Origin: Marinobacter sp. LQ44
GTDB lineage: Bacteria; Pseudomonadota; Gammaproteobacteria; Pseudomonadales; Oleiphilaceae
Reading direction: 5' to 3'
DNA: 64,000 nt
NCBI RefSeq assembly: GCF_001447155.2
Contig: NZ_CP014754.1
Span: 1,984,001-2,048,000 of the forward strand
The notes beneath the pieces are model-generated. The model had not been told where the DNA came from and did no database searches. It saw nothing but the letters and a program-made list of their open reading frames with translations. Made by a program: the position numbers and the translations under genes. Positions 17,156 to 24,660 of this stretch are shown in pieces (the first letter of the stretch is position 1; every line of letters starts with the position of its first letter).

Positions 17156-18259
17156 ATGGAACTGCCCGCCTACCTGAAAGTCATGGCCGACAAGGGCGCC
17201 TCTGACCTTTTCTTTTCTACCGGTTCACCGGTGATGATGAAGGTCGAGGGCAAAACCGGCCCGATCACCCAGAACCCCCTGGCCTCGGGCGCGGTCCGGC
17301 AACTGGCCTATTCGGTGATGAACGACAAGCAGCGGGCCGAGTTCGAGAAGAACCTGGAACTGGACATGGCAGTCGGGGTAAACGAGGTTGGGCGCTTCCG
17401 GGTAAATGTGTTCTGGCAACGCGGCGAAGTCAGCATGGTGGTGCGCCATCTGCGCAACGACATTCCCTCTATTGAAAGTCTTGGCCTGCCATCGGTGCTG
17501 AAAGAGCTGATTATGGAACCTCGCGGATTGATACTGGTGGTTGGCTCCACCGGCTCCGGTAAATCCACCACCCTGGCCTCGATGATTGACCACCGCAACG
17601 GCAACCAGTCTGGCCACATTCTGACGGTGGAAGATCCGATCGAGTACACCCACAACCACAGGCAAAGTGTGGTCAATCAGCGGGAGGTGGGGGTGGACAC
17701 CCGCTCCTACAACGAAGCCCTGCGCCGGGCCATGCGGGAAGCGCCCGATGTGATCATGATCGGTGAGATCCGCGACCGGGACACCATGAAGCATGCGCTC
17801 ACCTATGCGGAAACCGGCCACCTGTGCATCTCCACCCTGCACGCCAGCAACGTGGACCACACCATGCGGCGGATTGTGAATTTCTTCCCCGAACACGCCC
17901 ACAAGGAGCTGTTCATGGATATGAGCATGCACCTGAAAGCGGTGGTGGCCCAGCGTCTGCTGAGGGGCAAAGACGGCAAACGGGTGGTGGCCGTGGAAGT
18001 GATGCTTGCCAGCCCCTACATTCGGGATTTGATCTCCAAGGGTGAGATAGATGGGATTGCCGACATCATGACCCGGGGCGGCGAACAGGGCATGAAGACC
18101 TTCGACCAAGCCATTCTCGAACTTTACGATCAGGGCAAGATTACCCGGGAAGAAGCCCTCAGCAATGCCAACTCCAGGCACAATCTTGAGGTGAAGATCC
18201 GCCTCGCCAGCGGTGGCTTGCAATCGCCCAGCGACCTGCTGAGCATTGACGAAAGCTGA
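17156..18259 (+). CDS. pilU: Type IV pilus retraction ATPase of the PilU/PilT family
   Basis: 367 residues from ATG 17156, chosen because GAGGAG lies just before it and the protein then starts like PilU (MELPAYLKVMADKGASDLFFS). An upstream ATG at 17054 would add 34 atypical residues. The Walker A motif is GSTGSGKSTT; the Asp box and Walker B region read VIMIGEIRDRDTM; the His box is ETGHLCISTLHA. These are hallmarks of the hexameric secretion ATPases that power pilus retraction. PilU usually follows pilT and works with it; here it stands alone, with a sulfatase upstream and a DsrE-like gene downstream, so it may be an extra PilT/PilU paralogue. It acts at the cytoplasmic face of the pilus base. 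Confidence 0.8.
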   Translation: MELPAYLKVMADKGASDLFFSTGSPVMMKVEGKTGPITQNPLASGAVRQLAYSVMNDKQRAEFEKNLELDMAVGVNEVGRFRVNVFWQRGEVSMVVRHLRNDIPSIESLGLPSVLKELIMEPRGLILVVGSTGSGKSTTLASMIDHRNGNQSGHILTVEDPIEYTHNHRQSVVNQREVGVDTRSYNEALRRAMREAPDVIMIGEIRDRDTMKHALTYAETGHLCISTLHASNVDHTMRRIVNFFPEHAHKELFMDMSMHLKAVVAQRLLRGKDGKRVVAVEVMLASPYIRDLISKGEIDGIADIMTRGGEQGMKTFDQAILELYDQGKITREEALSNANSRHNLEVKIRLASGGLQSPSDLLSIDES

Positions 18260-18280
18260 ACCCTGGTTGAGTCGGCAGGA

Positions 18281-18297
18281 CAGTGACAATGTCACTG
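18281..18297. promoter_or_regulatory. 17-bp palindrome upstream of the dsrE-like gene
   Basis: CAGTGACA-A-TGTCACTG is a perfect 8+8 palindrome with one central base, placed 60 bases before the dsrE-like start and 22 after the pilU stop. Its size and symmetry suit a dimeric repressor or activator. No T-run follows, so it is not a normal terminator. Confidence 0.4.
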
Positions 18298-18357
18298 ACC
18301 CCATTCCCACGGAGCTCTATATTGAGCGGTGACAACCTCAGTCAAGGAGCTCAACCA

Positions 18358-18810
18358 ATGACCAATATTCTCAAGCTTTTCACCCTGGCCGTTCTGGTTA
18401 CACTGGCACCGATGCACGCGATGGCCACTAGCCACGGCAACAAAAGCAGCGCCGTAGAAGAAGTTCTGGTGATTCTGTCCAGCGACGCCCGCCAAACCCA
18501 GGGCATGGCCATGGTGCTGGCCAATACCATGGCGGAAAAAGGCGCCAAGGTGAACTTGCTGCTGTGTGATGAGGCCGGAGACCTGGCCCTGAAATCCTAT
18601 GAGGGTGAAGCTCTGGCGCCGCGCGGCGTAACGCCCGGCCAAATGCTGCGTGGATTGCTGAAAGCGGGTGGTACCGCCAGTGTTTGCGCTCTCTACTTGC
18701 CGAACAGCGACAACAGCAAAGACGACCTGATTGACGGTGTTGGTGTCGCCATGCCGCCGCAGATGGCCGACCAGATGCTGGATCGCAAAATGCGTGTCTT
18801 CACGTTCTGA
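18358..18810 (+). CDS. Secreted DsrE/DsrF-like protein
   Basis: 150 residues from ATG 18358, which has AAGGAG 11 bases upstream and begins a signal peptide (MTNILKLFTLAVLVTLAPMHAMA). The mature domain has the DsrE pattern: VEEVLVILSSDARQTQGMAMVLANTMAEKG, then a Cys-bearing strand (NLLLCDEAG) and a second Cys in TASVCALYL. DsrE proteins carry sulfur as a persulfide; a periplasmic member might take part in sulfur or thiol handling. It converges on a secreted rhodanese gene, another sulfur-transfer protein, which supports this. The reaction is not established. The longer reading from 18283 lacks a ribosome site. Confidence 0.75.
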   Translation: MTNILKLFTLAVLVTLAPMHAMATSHGNKSSAVEEVLVILSSDARQTQGMAMVLANTMAEKGAKVNLLLCDEAGDLALKSYEGEALAPRGVTPGQMLRGLLKAGGTASVCALYLPNSDNSKDDLIDGVGVAMPPQMADQMLDRKMRVFTF

Positions 18811-18822
18811 AATGACAAGGAC

Positions 18823-18852
18823 TTCGGGTGCCTTCCTCGGCAGGCACCCGAA
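18823..18852. terminator. Hairpin between the convergent dsrE-like and rhodanese genes
   Basis: TTCGGGTGCCT (18823-18833) pairs with AGGCACCCGAA (18842-18852), an 11-bp stem with an 8-base loop in the 45-base gap between convergent genes. T-runs are poor on both sides. A shared two-way terminator is the natural reading. Confidence 0.6.
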
Positions 18853-18855
18853 TAA

Positions 18856-19401
18856 TCAAGGACGATAGATTTTTTCGGGGTTTGCCTTGGTGGTCCAGGG
18901 CATACCGGAGTTCTGCCAACCGTTCTGCAGCCGCATGCCCTTCTGGGGGCCTTCTTTCAGAGAGTCACCCTGGAAGCCGTGGTCCACGTACTTCACGTTG
19001 CTGAATCCACGCTCCATCAGATACTCGGCACTGGGCTTTCCTCGCGCAGAGCCAGAACGACACATGGTGATGATTAACGCATTCCGGTCCAGCCCCTTTT
19101 CAGCCAGCGCGGCATCCACCTCGGCAACAAAATTTTCGTTGATATCCATGGCGAAGACGGCCTTGTCTTCATTGAACCGGGTGCGGTCCACCAACTGAAA
19201 CGGAATGTTCAGGTCCACCGCATCGGTAAAGCCGATGAACATGATTTCCACCGGGTCTCGCACGTCAATGAACAACACCTGATCGCCCTGCTCCTGGACC
19301 ATTTCGTGGGTTTCCTGTGGCGTGACTGACAGCGCTTCCTCTGCCTGGGAAGTGGTCACCAGGCCAAAACCGAACAGCAACATCACGAGTAACGATTTCA
19401 T
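18856..19401 (-). CDS. Secreted rhodanese-like sulfurtransferase
   Basis: 181 residues from ATG 19401, which has AGGAG just upstream and opens a signal peptide (MKSLLVMLLFGFGLVTTSQA). One rhodanese domain follows: FIDVRDPVEIMFIGFTDAVDLNIPF, then the active loop MCRSGSARGKPSAEYL with catalytic Cys, and KYVDHGFQGD near the end. It should transfer sulfane sulfur or bind persulfides in the periplasm. It is convergent with a secreted DsrE-like gene and divergent from the cytochrome c peroxidase gene. The physiological donor and acceptor are unknown. An in-frame start at 19467 has no ribosome site and would spoil the signal peptide. Confidence 0.85.
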   Translation of the reverse strand: MKSLLVMLLFGFGLVTTSQAEEALSVTPQETHEMVQEQGDQVLFIDVRDPVEIMFIGFTDAVDLNIPFQLVDRTRFNEDKAVFAMDINENFVAEVDAALAEKGLDRNALIITMCRSGSARGKPSAEYLMERGFSNVKYVDHGFQGDSLKEGPQKGMRLQNGWQNSGMPWTTKANPEKIYRP

Positions 19402-19536
19402 GGCAATCTCCTGTTTTAGGTCTAGGATTTCTCTTCGAGCATAACGATATAACCGACCATTTGACACCCGCCAAACCGCTTCGTTCAGCGGCGAAATGTC
19501 GCAGCTAACCCTGAATATCCCGACAAAAAGTGAAAA

Positions 19537-19550
19537 TTGACAGACATCAA
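19537..19550. promoter_or_regulatory. ANR/FNR-type box
   Basis: TTGAC-AGAC-ATCAA matches the FNR/ANR consensus TTGAT-N4-ATCAA at nine of ten fixed positions. It lies 99 bases before the cytochrome c peroxidase start, and such genes are known oxygen-limited ANR/FNR targets. Activation from about -41.5 would place the start point near 19585. Confidence 0.6.
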
Positions 19551-19648
19551 TTATGACGCCAACTCTGACCAGTTTTCCGTGATGTTCCCGGTGCGTTTGT
19601 TAACTTTGGTTCAGAGAGACCAGACCTATCTCATAAGGAGAGTGAACC

Positions 19649-20698
19649 ATGATGAAACGTCCGTTAACCAAAGCCCTGATTCTGAGTCTGGGCGTAATGG
19701 CGGGTTCTGCCGCCGCAGATGACCTGCTGGACCGGGCCAGAAGCACCTTCGAGCCGATTCCCAAATACCCACCTGTGATCGACGGCAACGAGCTGACCCA
19801 ATCCAAGGTGGAACTGGGCAAGATGCTGTTCTTCGAACCGCGCCTGTCTTCCAGCCATCTGATCAGCTGTAACACTTGCCACAACGTCGGTTTAGGCGGA
19901 GATGATTACCTGCCGGTGTCCATTGGTCACGGCTGGCAGAAAGGCCCCCGTAACTCCCCGACGGTATTCAACGCGGTGTTCAACGCAGCACAGTTCTGGG
20001 ATGGCCGGGCAGCAGACCTTGCCGAGCAGGCCAAGGGCCCGGTTCAGGCTGGCGTGGAAATGAGCAGTACGCCGGAGCGCGTGGTTTCCACACTCAAGAG
20101 CATGCCGGAGTATGTTGAGCGCTTCGGCGATGCCTTTCCGGGGCAGGATGGTCCGGTGACATTCGACAACATGGCCGTAGCCATCGAAGCTTTCGAGGCA
20201 ACGTTGATCACTCCAGACTCTGAATTCGACAAGTACCTGCGTGGCAACACGGCCGCTCTGAATGACAAAGAAAAGGAAGGCCTGGCCCTGTTCATGGACA
20301 GAGGCTGCGCCGCTTGTCACAGCGGCGTGAACCTCGGTGGCCAGGAATACTACCCGTTCGGTTTGGTCGAGCGTCCGGGCGGTGCCATTCTGCCTGAGGG
20401 CGACCGCGGCCGCTTTGAGGTCACCCAGACAGCCTCCGATGAATATGTATTCCGTGCCTCTCCGCTGCGGAACATTGAGCTGACAGCCCCCTACTTCCAC
20501 TCTGGCGCCGTCTGGAGCCTTGAGGAAGCGGTTGCGGTTATGGGTACTGCGCAGCTGGGTACAGAGCTGAACGACAGCGAAGTCCAGTCCATTGTTGCCT
20601 TCCTCAAGACCCTGACTGGCAACATTCCGGAAATCCGCTACCCGATTATGCCGCCGAGCACAGCCACCACACCTCGCCCCACCGACATGGTGCCTTGA
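19649..20698 (+). CDS. ccpA: Periplasmic di-haem cytochrome c peroxidase
   Basis: 349 residues with a signal peptide (cleavage near AAA-DD, about residue 25). Two haem motifs are present: CNTCH near residue 75 in the N-terminal peroxidatic domain and CAACH near 219 in the electron-transfer domain. Other family marks are GKMLFFEPRLSSS, NSPTVFNA, FWDGRAADLAEQA, and ASPLRNIELTAPYFHSGAV near the C-terminus. The enzyme reduces hydrogen peroxide with electrons from small c-type cytochromes or azurin. AAGGAG precedes the tandem ATGATG start. An ANR/FNR-like box stands upstream and a strong hairpin terminator follows. The neighbouring rhodanese and nitroreductase do not reveal more about its role. 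Confidence 0.92.
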   Translation: MMKRPLTKALILSLGVMAGSAAADDLLDRARSTFEPIPKYPPVIDGNELTQSKVELGKMLFFEPRLSSSHLISCNTCHNVGLGGDDYLPVSIGHGWQKGPRNSPTVFNAVFNAAQFWDGRAADLAEQAKGPVQAGVEMSSTPERVVSTLKSMPEYVERFGDAFPGQDGPVTFDNMAVAIEAFEATLITPDSEFDKYLRGNTAALNDKEKEGLALFMDRGCAACHSGVNLGGQEYYPFGLVERPGGAILPEGDRGRFEVTQTASDEYVFRASPLRNIELTAPYFHSGAVWSLEEAVAVMGTAQLGTELNDSEVQSIVAFLKTLTGNIPEIRYPIMPPSTATTPRPTDMVP

Positions 20699-20723
20699 TC
20701 ACCTGACCGGCAGGTGTCTCTAG

Positions 20724-20752
20724 CAGCGCGCCTCAGGGCGCGCTGTTTCGTT
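20724..20752 (+). terminator. Intrinsic terminator after cytochrome c peroxidase
   Basis: CAGCGCGCC (20724-20732), loop TCAG, GGCGCGCTG (20737-20745), then TTTCGTT. A nine-bp GC-rich stem with a moderate T-run. Confidence 0.8.
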
Positions 20753-20852
20753 GAGCACCAGGACCATACGAACAAATCCCCACCTTTGTCCTGTTGTGCC
20801 AATCCTGATAAGCAAGCTATCGTCTGTTTTTACCTGCAGCAGACGAGGCCCT

Positions 20853-21590
20853 ATGAATCCGACCATCGAACTCCTGAAATCCCATCGCTCCATCCGGAAA
20901 TTCAAGGATCAGAAGATTCCGCGGGAACTGTTTGAAGACCTGATCCGTGCCGGCCAATGCGCAGCTACCTCCAACCACGTCCAGGCCTACACCATTATTC
21001 ATGTGGTCAATCCGGAAAGCCGTCGGAAACTGGCAGAACTGGCCGGGGGCCAGACCTATGTGGAAAGCTGCTCGGATTTCCTGGTGTTCTGCGCCGATAT
21101 GAAGCGGGCGACCGAATCGGCAGCGAAAGCCGGTGCGGAGGTGATTCGAGGCATGACTGAGCAACTTCTGGTGGCCAGCATTGATACCGCCCTGATTGCG
21201 CAGAATGTGGTGGTGGCGGCTGAATCGGAAGGACTGGGCATCTGCTACATTGGCGGTATTCGCAACAACCCGCAGGAAGTGAGCAATCTGCTCAAATTAC
21301 CGGAACATGTGTACCCGGTGTTTGGCCTGTGCCTTGGCTATCCGGACCAGCAACCGGAAGTGAAGCCGCGCCTGCCCCTGGCAGCCATTCTCAAGGAAGA
21401 CAGCTACGACGACTCAACTGACGAGCGGCTGGTCGCCAGCTTCGACGATACAATGGCCCGCTATTACCGCGAGCGCACCGGCGGCAACAAAGACACCAGC
21501 TGGTCCGAACAGCTCAAGCCGCTGTTTACCAGCAAGCTCCGGCCGCACATGAAGGAGTTCCTGAATAAAAGAGGCTTCGGCCTGAAATAG
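20853..21590 (+). CDS. NfsA/FRP-type NAD(P)H nitroreductase
   Basis: 245 residues from ATG 20853 (GAGG upstream; an earlier frame start at 20751 gives an unlikely leader). The N-terminus, IELLKSHRSIRKFKDQKIPRELFEDLIRAGQCAATSNHVQAYTIIHV, is the FMN-binding start of the nitroreductase family. GLGICYIGGIRNNPQEVSNLL and HVYPVFGLCLGYPDQQPEVKPRLPL match the NfsA/FRP subgroup, which uses NADPH to reduce nitroaromatics, quinones or flavins. The terminal section with RTGGNKDTSWSEQ is also NfsA-like. It is cytoplasmic and stands alone between a terminator and mqo. The natural substrate cannot be read from sequence. Confidence 0.88.
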   Translation: MNPTIELLKSHRSIRKFKDQKIPRELFEDLIRAGQCAATSNHVQAYTIIHVVNPESRRKLAELAGGQTYVESCSDFLVFCADMKRATESAAKAGAEVIRGMTEQLLVASIDTALIAQNVVVAAESEGLGICYIGGIRNNPQEVSNLLKLPEHVYPVFGLCLGYPDQQPEVKPRLPLAAILKEDSYDDSTDERLVASFDDTMARYYRERTGGNKDTSWSEQLKPLFTSKLRPHMKEFLNKRGFGLK

Positions 21591-21696
21591 GTCGGTTTTT
21601 TCGATCCTTTAATACCAAGAAACACGATTTTTACGAACCGGACGTTCGACTAAAGTATGCACCCTTTTATTCGTTTGCTACCGAAAGGGTCATACT

Positions 21697-23214
21697 ATGG
21701 CGAGCTTCGATACAGATGTACTTCTGATTGGCGGCGGCGTAATGAGCATTACGCTGGCGTCTCTTATTTCACAGCTGGACAGCTCGCGCTCGATGACACT
21801 GGTCGAGCAGGGCCGGCAATTGGCCGGCGAAAGCTCCGACGCCTGGAACAATGCCGGAACCGGTCACGCCGGCTACTGCGAGCTCAACTATACCCCGGCA
21901 CAGGGTGATGGTAGCGTCGCCATTGACCGGGCTCTGGCCATCAATGAACGGTTTGAAATATCCCTTCAATTCTGGAGTTCACTCGTCGAAAAAGGCCTGC
22001 TGCCGGGGCCTGACGACTTTATCCGCAGCGTTCCTCACCTCAGCTGGGTGCAAGGCCAGGACGACTGCCGGTTCCTGCGCGCCAGGCACCGCGCATTGCA
22101 GGCTCACCCACTTTTCCAGGGTATGGAATTCACCGATCAGGATTCGACACTCTCAGACTGGCTGCCTCTGATCCACGGAGCGCAGCAAACATTCCCACCC
22201 TCGGCAGCCACCCGCGTACCGCATGGCAGTGATGTCAATTTCGGCTCGCTGACCCGCCTGCTGGGGCGTTCACTCACCCAGTCCGGGGCCTGCGATATCC
22301 GCCTTCAGCGCCGGGTGACGGGACTTCAACGTCACAACCGCGGATGGCGGGTGACGCTTGCCAATCATGAGAGTGGCGAACAACAGGTTCTCACGGCCCG
22401 CTTTGTCTTTATCGGCGCCGGTGGCGCCGCGCTGCCCCTGTTGCAAAAAGCGGGGGTTCAGGAAGCCCGCGGGTATGGCGGCTTCCCCGTTTCCGGACTA
22501 TGGCTGGCTTGCAATGACCAGAGCCTGGCGCTCCAGCACAACGCCAAAGTCTACAGTCAGGCCCCGGTGGGTGCTCCGCCCATGTCTGTTCCGCACCTCG
22601 ATACCCGTTTTATCAACGGTAAGGCTGCTCTGCTGTTCGGTCCCTTCGCCGGTTTCACAACACGCTTTCTCAAAGAAGGTGGCGTGATGGATCTGGTTCG
22701 GTCAGTAAGACACCACAACCTGAAGCCGCTGCTTGATGTGGCTATCCACAACTGGCCACTGACCCGCTATCTGATCAAGGAGTCGCTCAGCCCGAAATCA
22801 TCGCGCCTTGAGCAACTGCAGCGTTTTATCCCGGACATTGATCCCGACGCCTGGGAGCTGGTGAAAGCCGGGCAACGGGTGCAGATCATTAAACCCGATA
22901 GCCAAGGCCGCGGTTCACTGGAGTTCGGCACGGAAGTCCTGAGCACCAGCGATGGCAGTCTGGCAGCGCTGCTGGGCGCCTCCCCCGGCGCGTCCACCTG
23001 CGTCGCCGCCATGCTCGATGTGATAGAGCGCTGCCTGCCCGAACTGGTTCAGGGCGCCTCCCTACAAACCCTTCAGGCACTGATCCCCAGCTACGGCCAG
23101 TCGCTGCAGCAGGATCACCAGCTTCTGGCAGACATCCGCAAGCACACCCTCAGTACCCTGGCATTGGGTAATGGCATGGAAAACACTCAAACTGAACGGA
23201 GCCTTTACGCATGA
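21697..23214 (+). CDS. mqo: Malate:quinone oxidoreductase
   Basis: 505 residues. The N-terminal FAD-binding motif is VLLIGGGVMSITLASLISQL, followed by the Mqo marks EQGRQLAGESSDAWNNAGTGHAGYCELNYTP and later FGPFAGFTTRFLKEGG. The enzyme is a peripheral membrane flavoprotein that oxidises malate to oxaloacetate and passes electrons to quinone. Mqo of other bacteria is usually a single-gene unit; here its TGA overlaps the ATG of pntAA (ATGA, 23211-23214), so it is translationally tied to the transhydrogenase genes. That suggests linked control of malate oxidation and NADPH supply. The family call is secure. Confidence 0.93.
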   Translation: MASFDTDVLLIGGGVMSITLASLISQLDSSRSMTLVEQGRQLAGESSDAWNNAGTGHAGYCELNYTPAQGDGSVAIDRALAINERFEISLQFWSSLVEKGLLPGPDDFIRSVPHLSWVQGQDDCRFLRARHRALQAHPLFQGMEFTDQDSTLSDWLPLIHGAQQTFPPSAATRVPHGSDVNFGSLTRLLGRSLTQSGACDIRLQRRVTGLQRHNRGWRVTLANHESGEQQVLTARFVFIGAGGAALPLLQKAGVQEARGYGGFPVSGLWLACNDQSLALQHNAKVYSQAPVGAPPMSVPHLDTRFINGKAALLFGPFAGFTTRFLKEGGVMDLVRSVRHHNLKPLLDVAIHNWPLTRYLIKESLSPKSSRLEQLQRFIPDIDPDAWELVKAGQRVQIIKPDSQGRGSLEFGTEVLSTSDGSLAALLGASPGASTCVAAMLDVIERCLPELVQGASLQTLQALIPSYGQSLQQDHQLLADIRKHTLSTLALGNGMENTQTERSLYA

Positions 23215-24371
23215 TGATTGGCATACCCCGAGAGCGAGTCCCGAATGAGAACAGGGTCGCTATCATACCCACCGGTGTTTCGACGCTGCTCGAAGCTGGC
23301 TACGAAGTCATCGTCGAGAGCGGCGCTGGATTGGCCGCACACTTTACCGATGACGATTATCGCCATGCCGGCGCAATCATCGCTGACGATGCCAGTGCCC
23401 TGTATCGGCAAGCATCCGTCATTCTGAAAGTGCTGGCCCCCACCCTCGAGGAAGCCGATCTTATTCAGGAAGAGAGTACGATCATCAGCTTGCTGAACCC
23501 ATGGTTCAACAAGCCACTTCTGGAGCGGTTTGCGTCCAGAAAAGTACAGGCATTTGCGCTAGACCTCGTGCCCAGAACAACCCGGGCGCAGCCGATGGAT
23601 GTGCTGAGTGCCATGGCCGGCATCAGTGGCTATCGAGCCGTGCTCAGCGGCGCCATGGCACTGCCACGATACTTCCCGATGCTGATGACCGCCGCCGGCA
23701 CCATTCACCCGGCCCGGGTGCTTGTCATCGGTGCCGGCGTCGCCGGATTGATGGCCATCGCTACCGCGCGGCGCCTGGGCGCCGTCGTCGAGGCTTACGA
23801 TCTGCGACCAGAAGTAAAAGAGCAGGTTCAGAGCCTGGGAGCCGATTTTATCGAAATTCAGGTGCCATCATCGGAGACCTCCGGCGACAGCGGCTATGCA
23901 AAAGCCCAGAGCGAAGCCTTCTATACAGCACAGCGCCAGCAACTGGCAGATTGTGTTGCACGGGCGGATATGGTGGTCACGACCGCGGCGGTTCCAGGCA
24001 AACAGGCACCGAAACTGATTAACAGCGACATGATTCATCGCATGAAGAGTGGCTCGGTGATTGTCGACCTGGTGGCCGATAAAGGTGGCAACGTAGAGGG
24101 CACCGTGCTGAATAAAAAAATCGTGGTGGATGGGGTAACACTTGTCGGGCACGCCAACCACCCTTCCCGGGTGCCGGTTCATGCCTCTCAACTGCTGACC
24201 AGGAACATAACCGCCTTCCTTCTCAACATGACCAAAGCCGGGCAGCTTGTCCCCAACTTTGACGACGACATTGTGTCCGCAACCCTGGTCACCCAGGGCG
24301 GACAGGTGCTTCACGGCGCTGAGCCTTCCGCCCCAAAAAACGAACCCACCGAAAGCAAGGAAACCGCCTGA
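23211..24371 (+). CDS. pntAA: Proton-translocating NAD(P)+ transhydrogenase, alpha subunit part 1
   Basis: 386 residues, the soluble NAD(H)-binding domain I. The start MMIGIPRERVPNENRVAIIPTGV is the alanine-dehydrogenase/PntA N-terminal signature; RVLVIGAGVAGLMAIATARRLGA is the Rossmann nucleotide site; GSVIVDLVADKGGNVEGT lies near the catalytic face. It transfers hydride between NADH and NADP at the cytoplasmic face of a membrane proton channel. The alpha chain is split as in Rhodospirillum, with the membrane part encoded separately. It overlaps mqo by four bases and pntAB by one (TGATG). Confidence 0.93.
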   Translation: MMIGIPRERVPNENRVAIIPTGVSTLLEAGYEVIVESGAGLAAHFTDDDYRHAGAIIADDASALYRQASVILKVLAPTLEEADLIQEESTIISLLNPWFNKPLLERFASRKVQAFALDLVPRTTRAQPMDVLSAMAGISGYRAVLSGAMALPRYFPMLMTAAGTIHPARVLVIGAGVAGLMAIATARRLGAVVEAYDLRPEVKEQVQSLGADFIEIQVPSSETSGDSGYAKAQSEAFYTAQRQQLADCVARADMVVTTAAVPGKQAPKLINSDMIHRMKSGSVIVDLVADKGGNVEGTVLNKKIVVDGVTLVGHANHPSRVPVHASQLLTRNITAFLLNMTKAGQLVPNFDDDIVSATLVTQGGQVLHGAEPSAPKNEPTESKETA

Positions 24372-24658
24372 TGGAACTGTTTGTTCTCAGCTTCACCATT
24401 TTCATTCTGGCACTGTTTGTTGGCATTGAACTGATCAACAAGGTGCCACCAACACTCCACACGCCATTGATGAGTGGCACCAACGCCATTTCCGGGATCG
24501 TCATCGTGGGCGCCATCATCAGCGCTGGCAGCTCGGACCTCTCTCCCAATGTTGCCGGCGTACTCGGCTTTATCGCCGTGACTCTGGCAAGCATCAACAT
24601 TGTAGCCGGCTTTATGGTTACAGATCGCATGCTGAATATGTTTAAGCGAAAGGGATAA
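24371..24658 (+). CDS. pntAB: NAD(P)+ transhydrogenase, alpha subunit part 2 (membrane)
   Basis: 95 residues with three to four hydrophobic helices. NKVPPTLHTPLMSGTNAISGIVIVGAI is the conserved first part of transhydrogenase domain II, the membrane proton channel. VLGFIAVTLASINIVAGFMVTDRMLNMF completes it and matches the usual C-terminus of the short alpha-2 chain. It joins PntB in the membrane. It overlaps pntAA by one base and lies two bases from pntB, as expected for subunits made in fixed ratio. The length is normal for split-alpha enzymes. Confidence 0.93.
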   Translation: MELFVLSFTIFILALFVGIELINKVPPTLHTPLMSGTNAISGIVIVGAIISAGSSDLSPNVAGVLGFIAVTLASINIVAGFMVTDRMLNMFKRKG

Positions 24659-24660
24659 TC

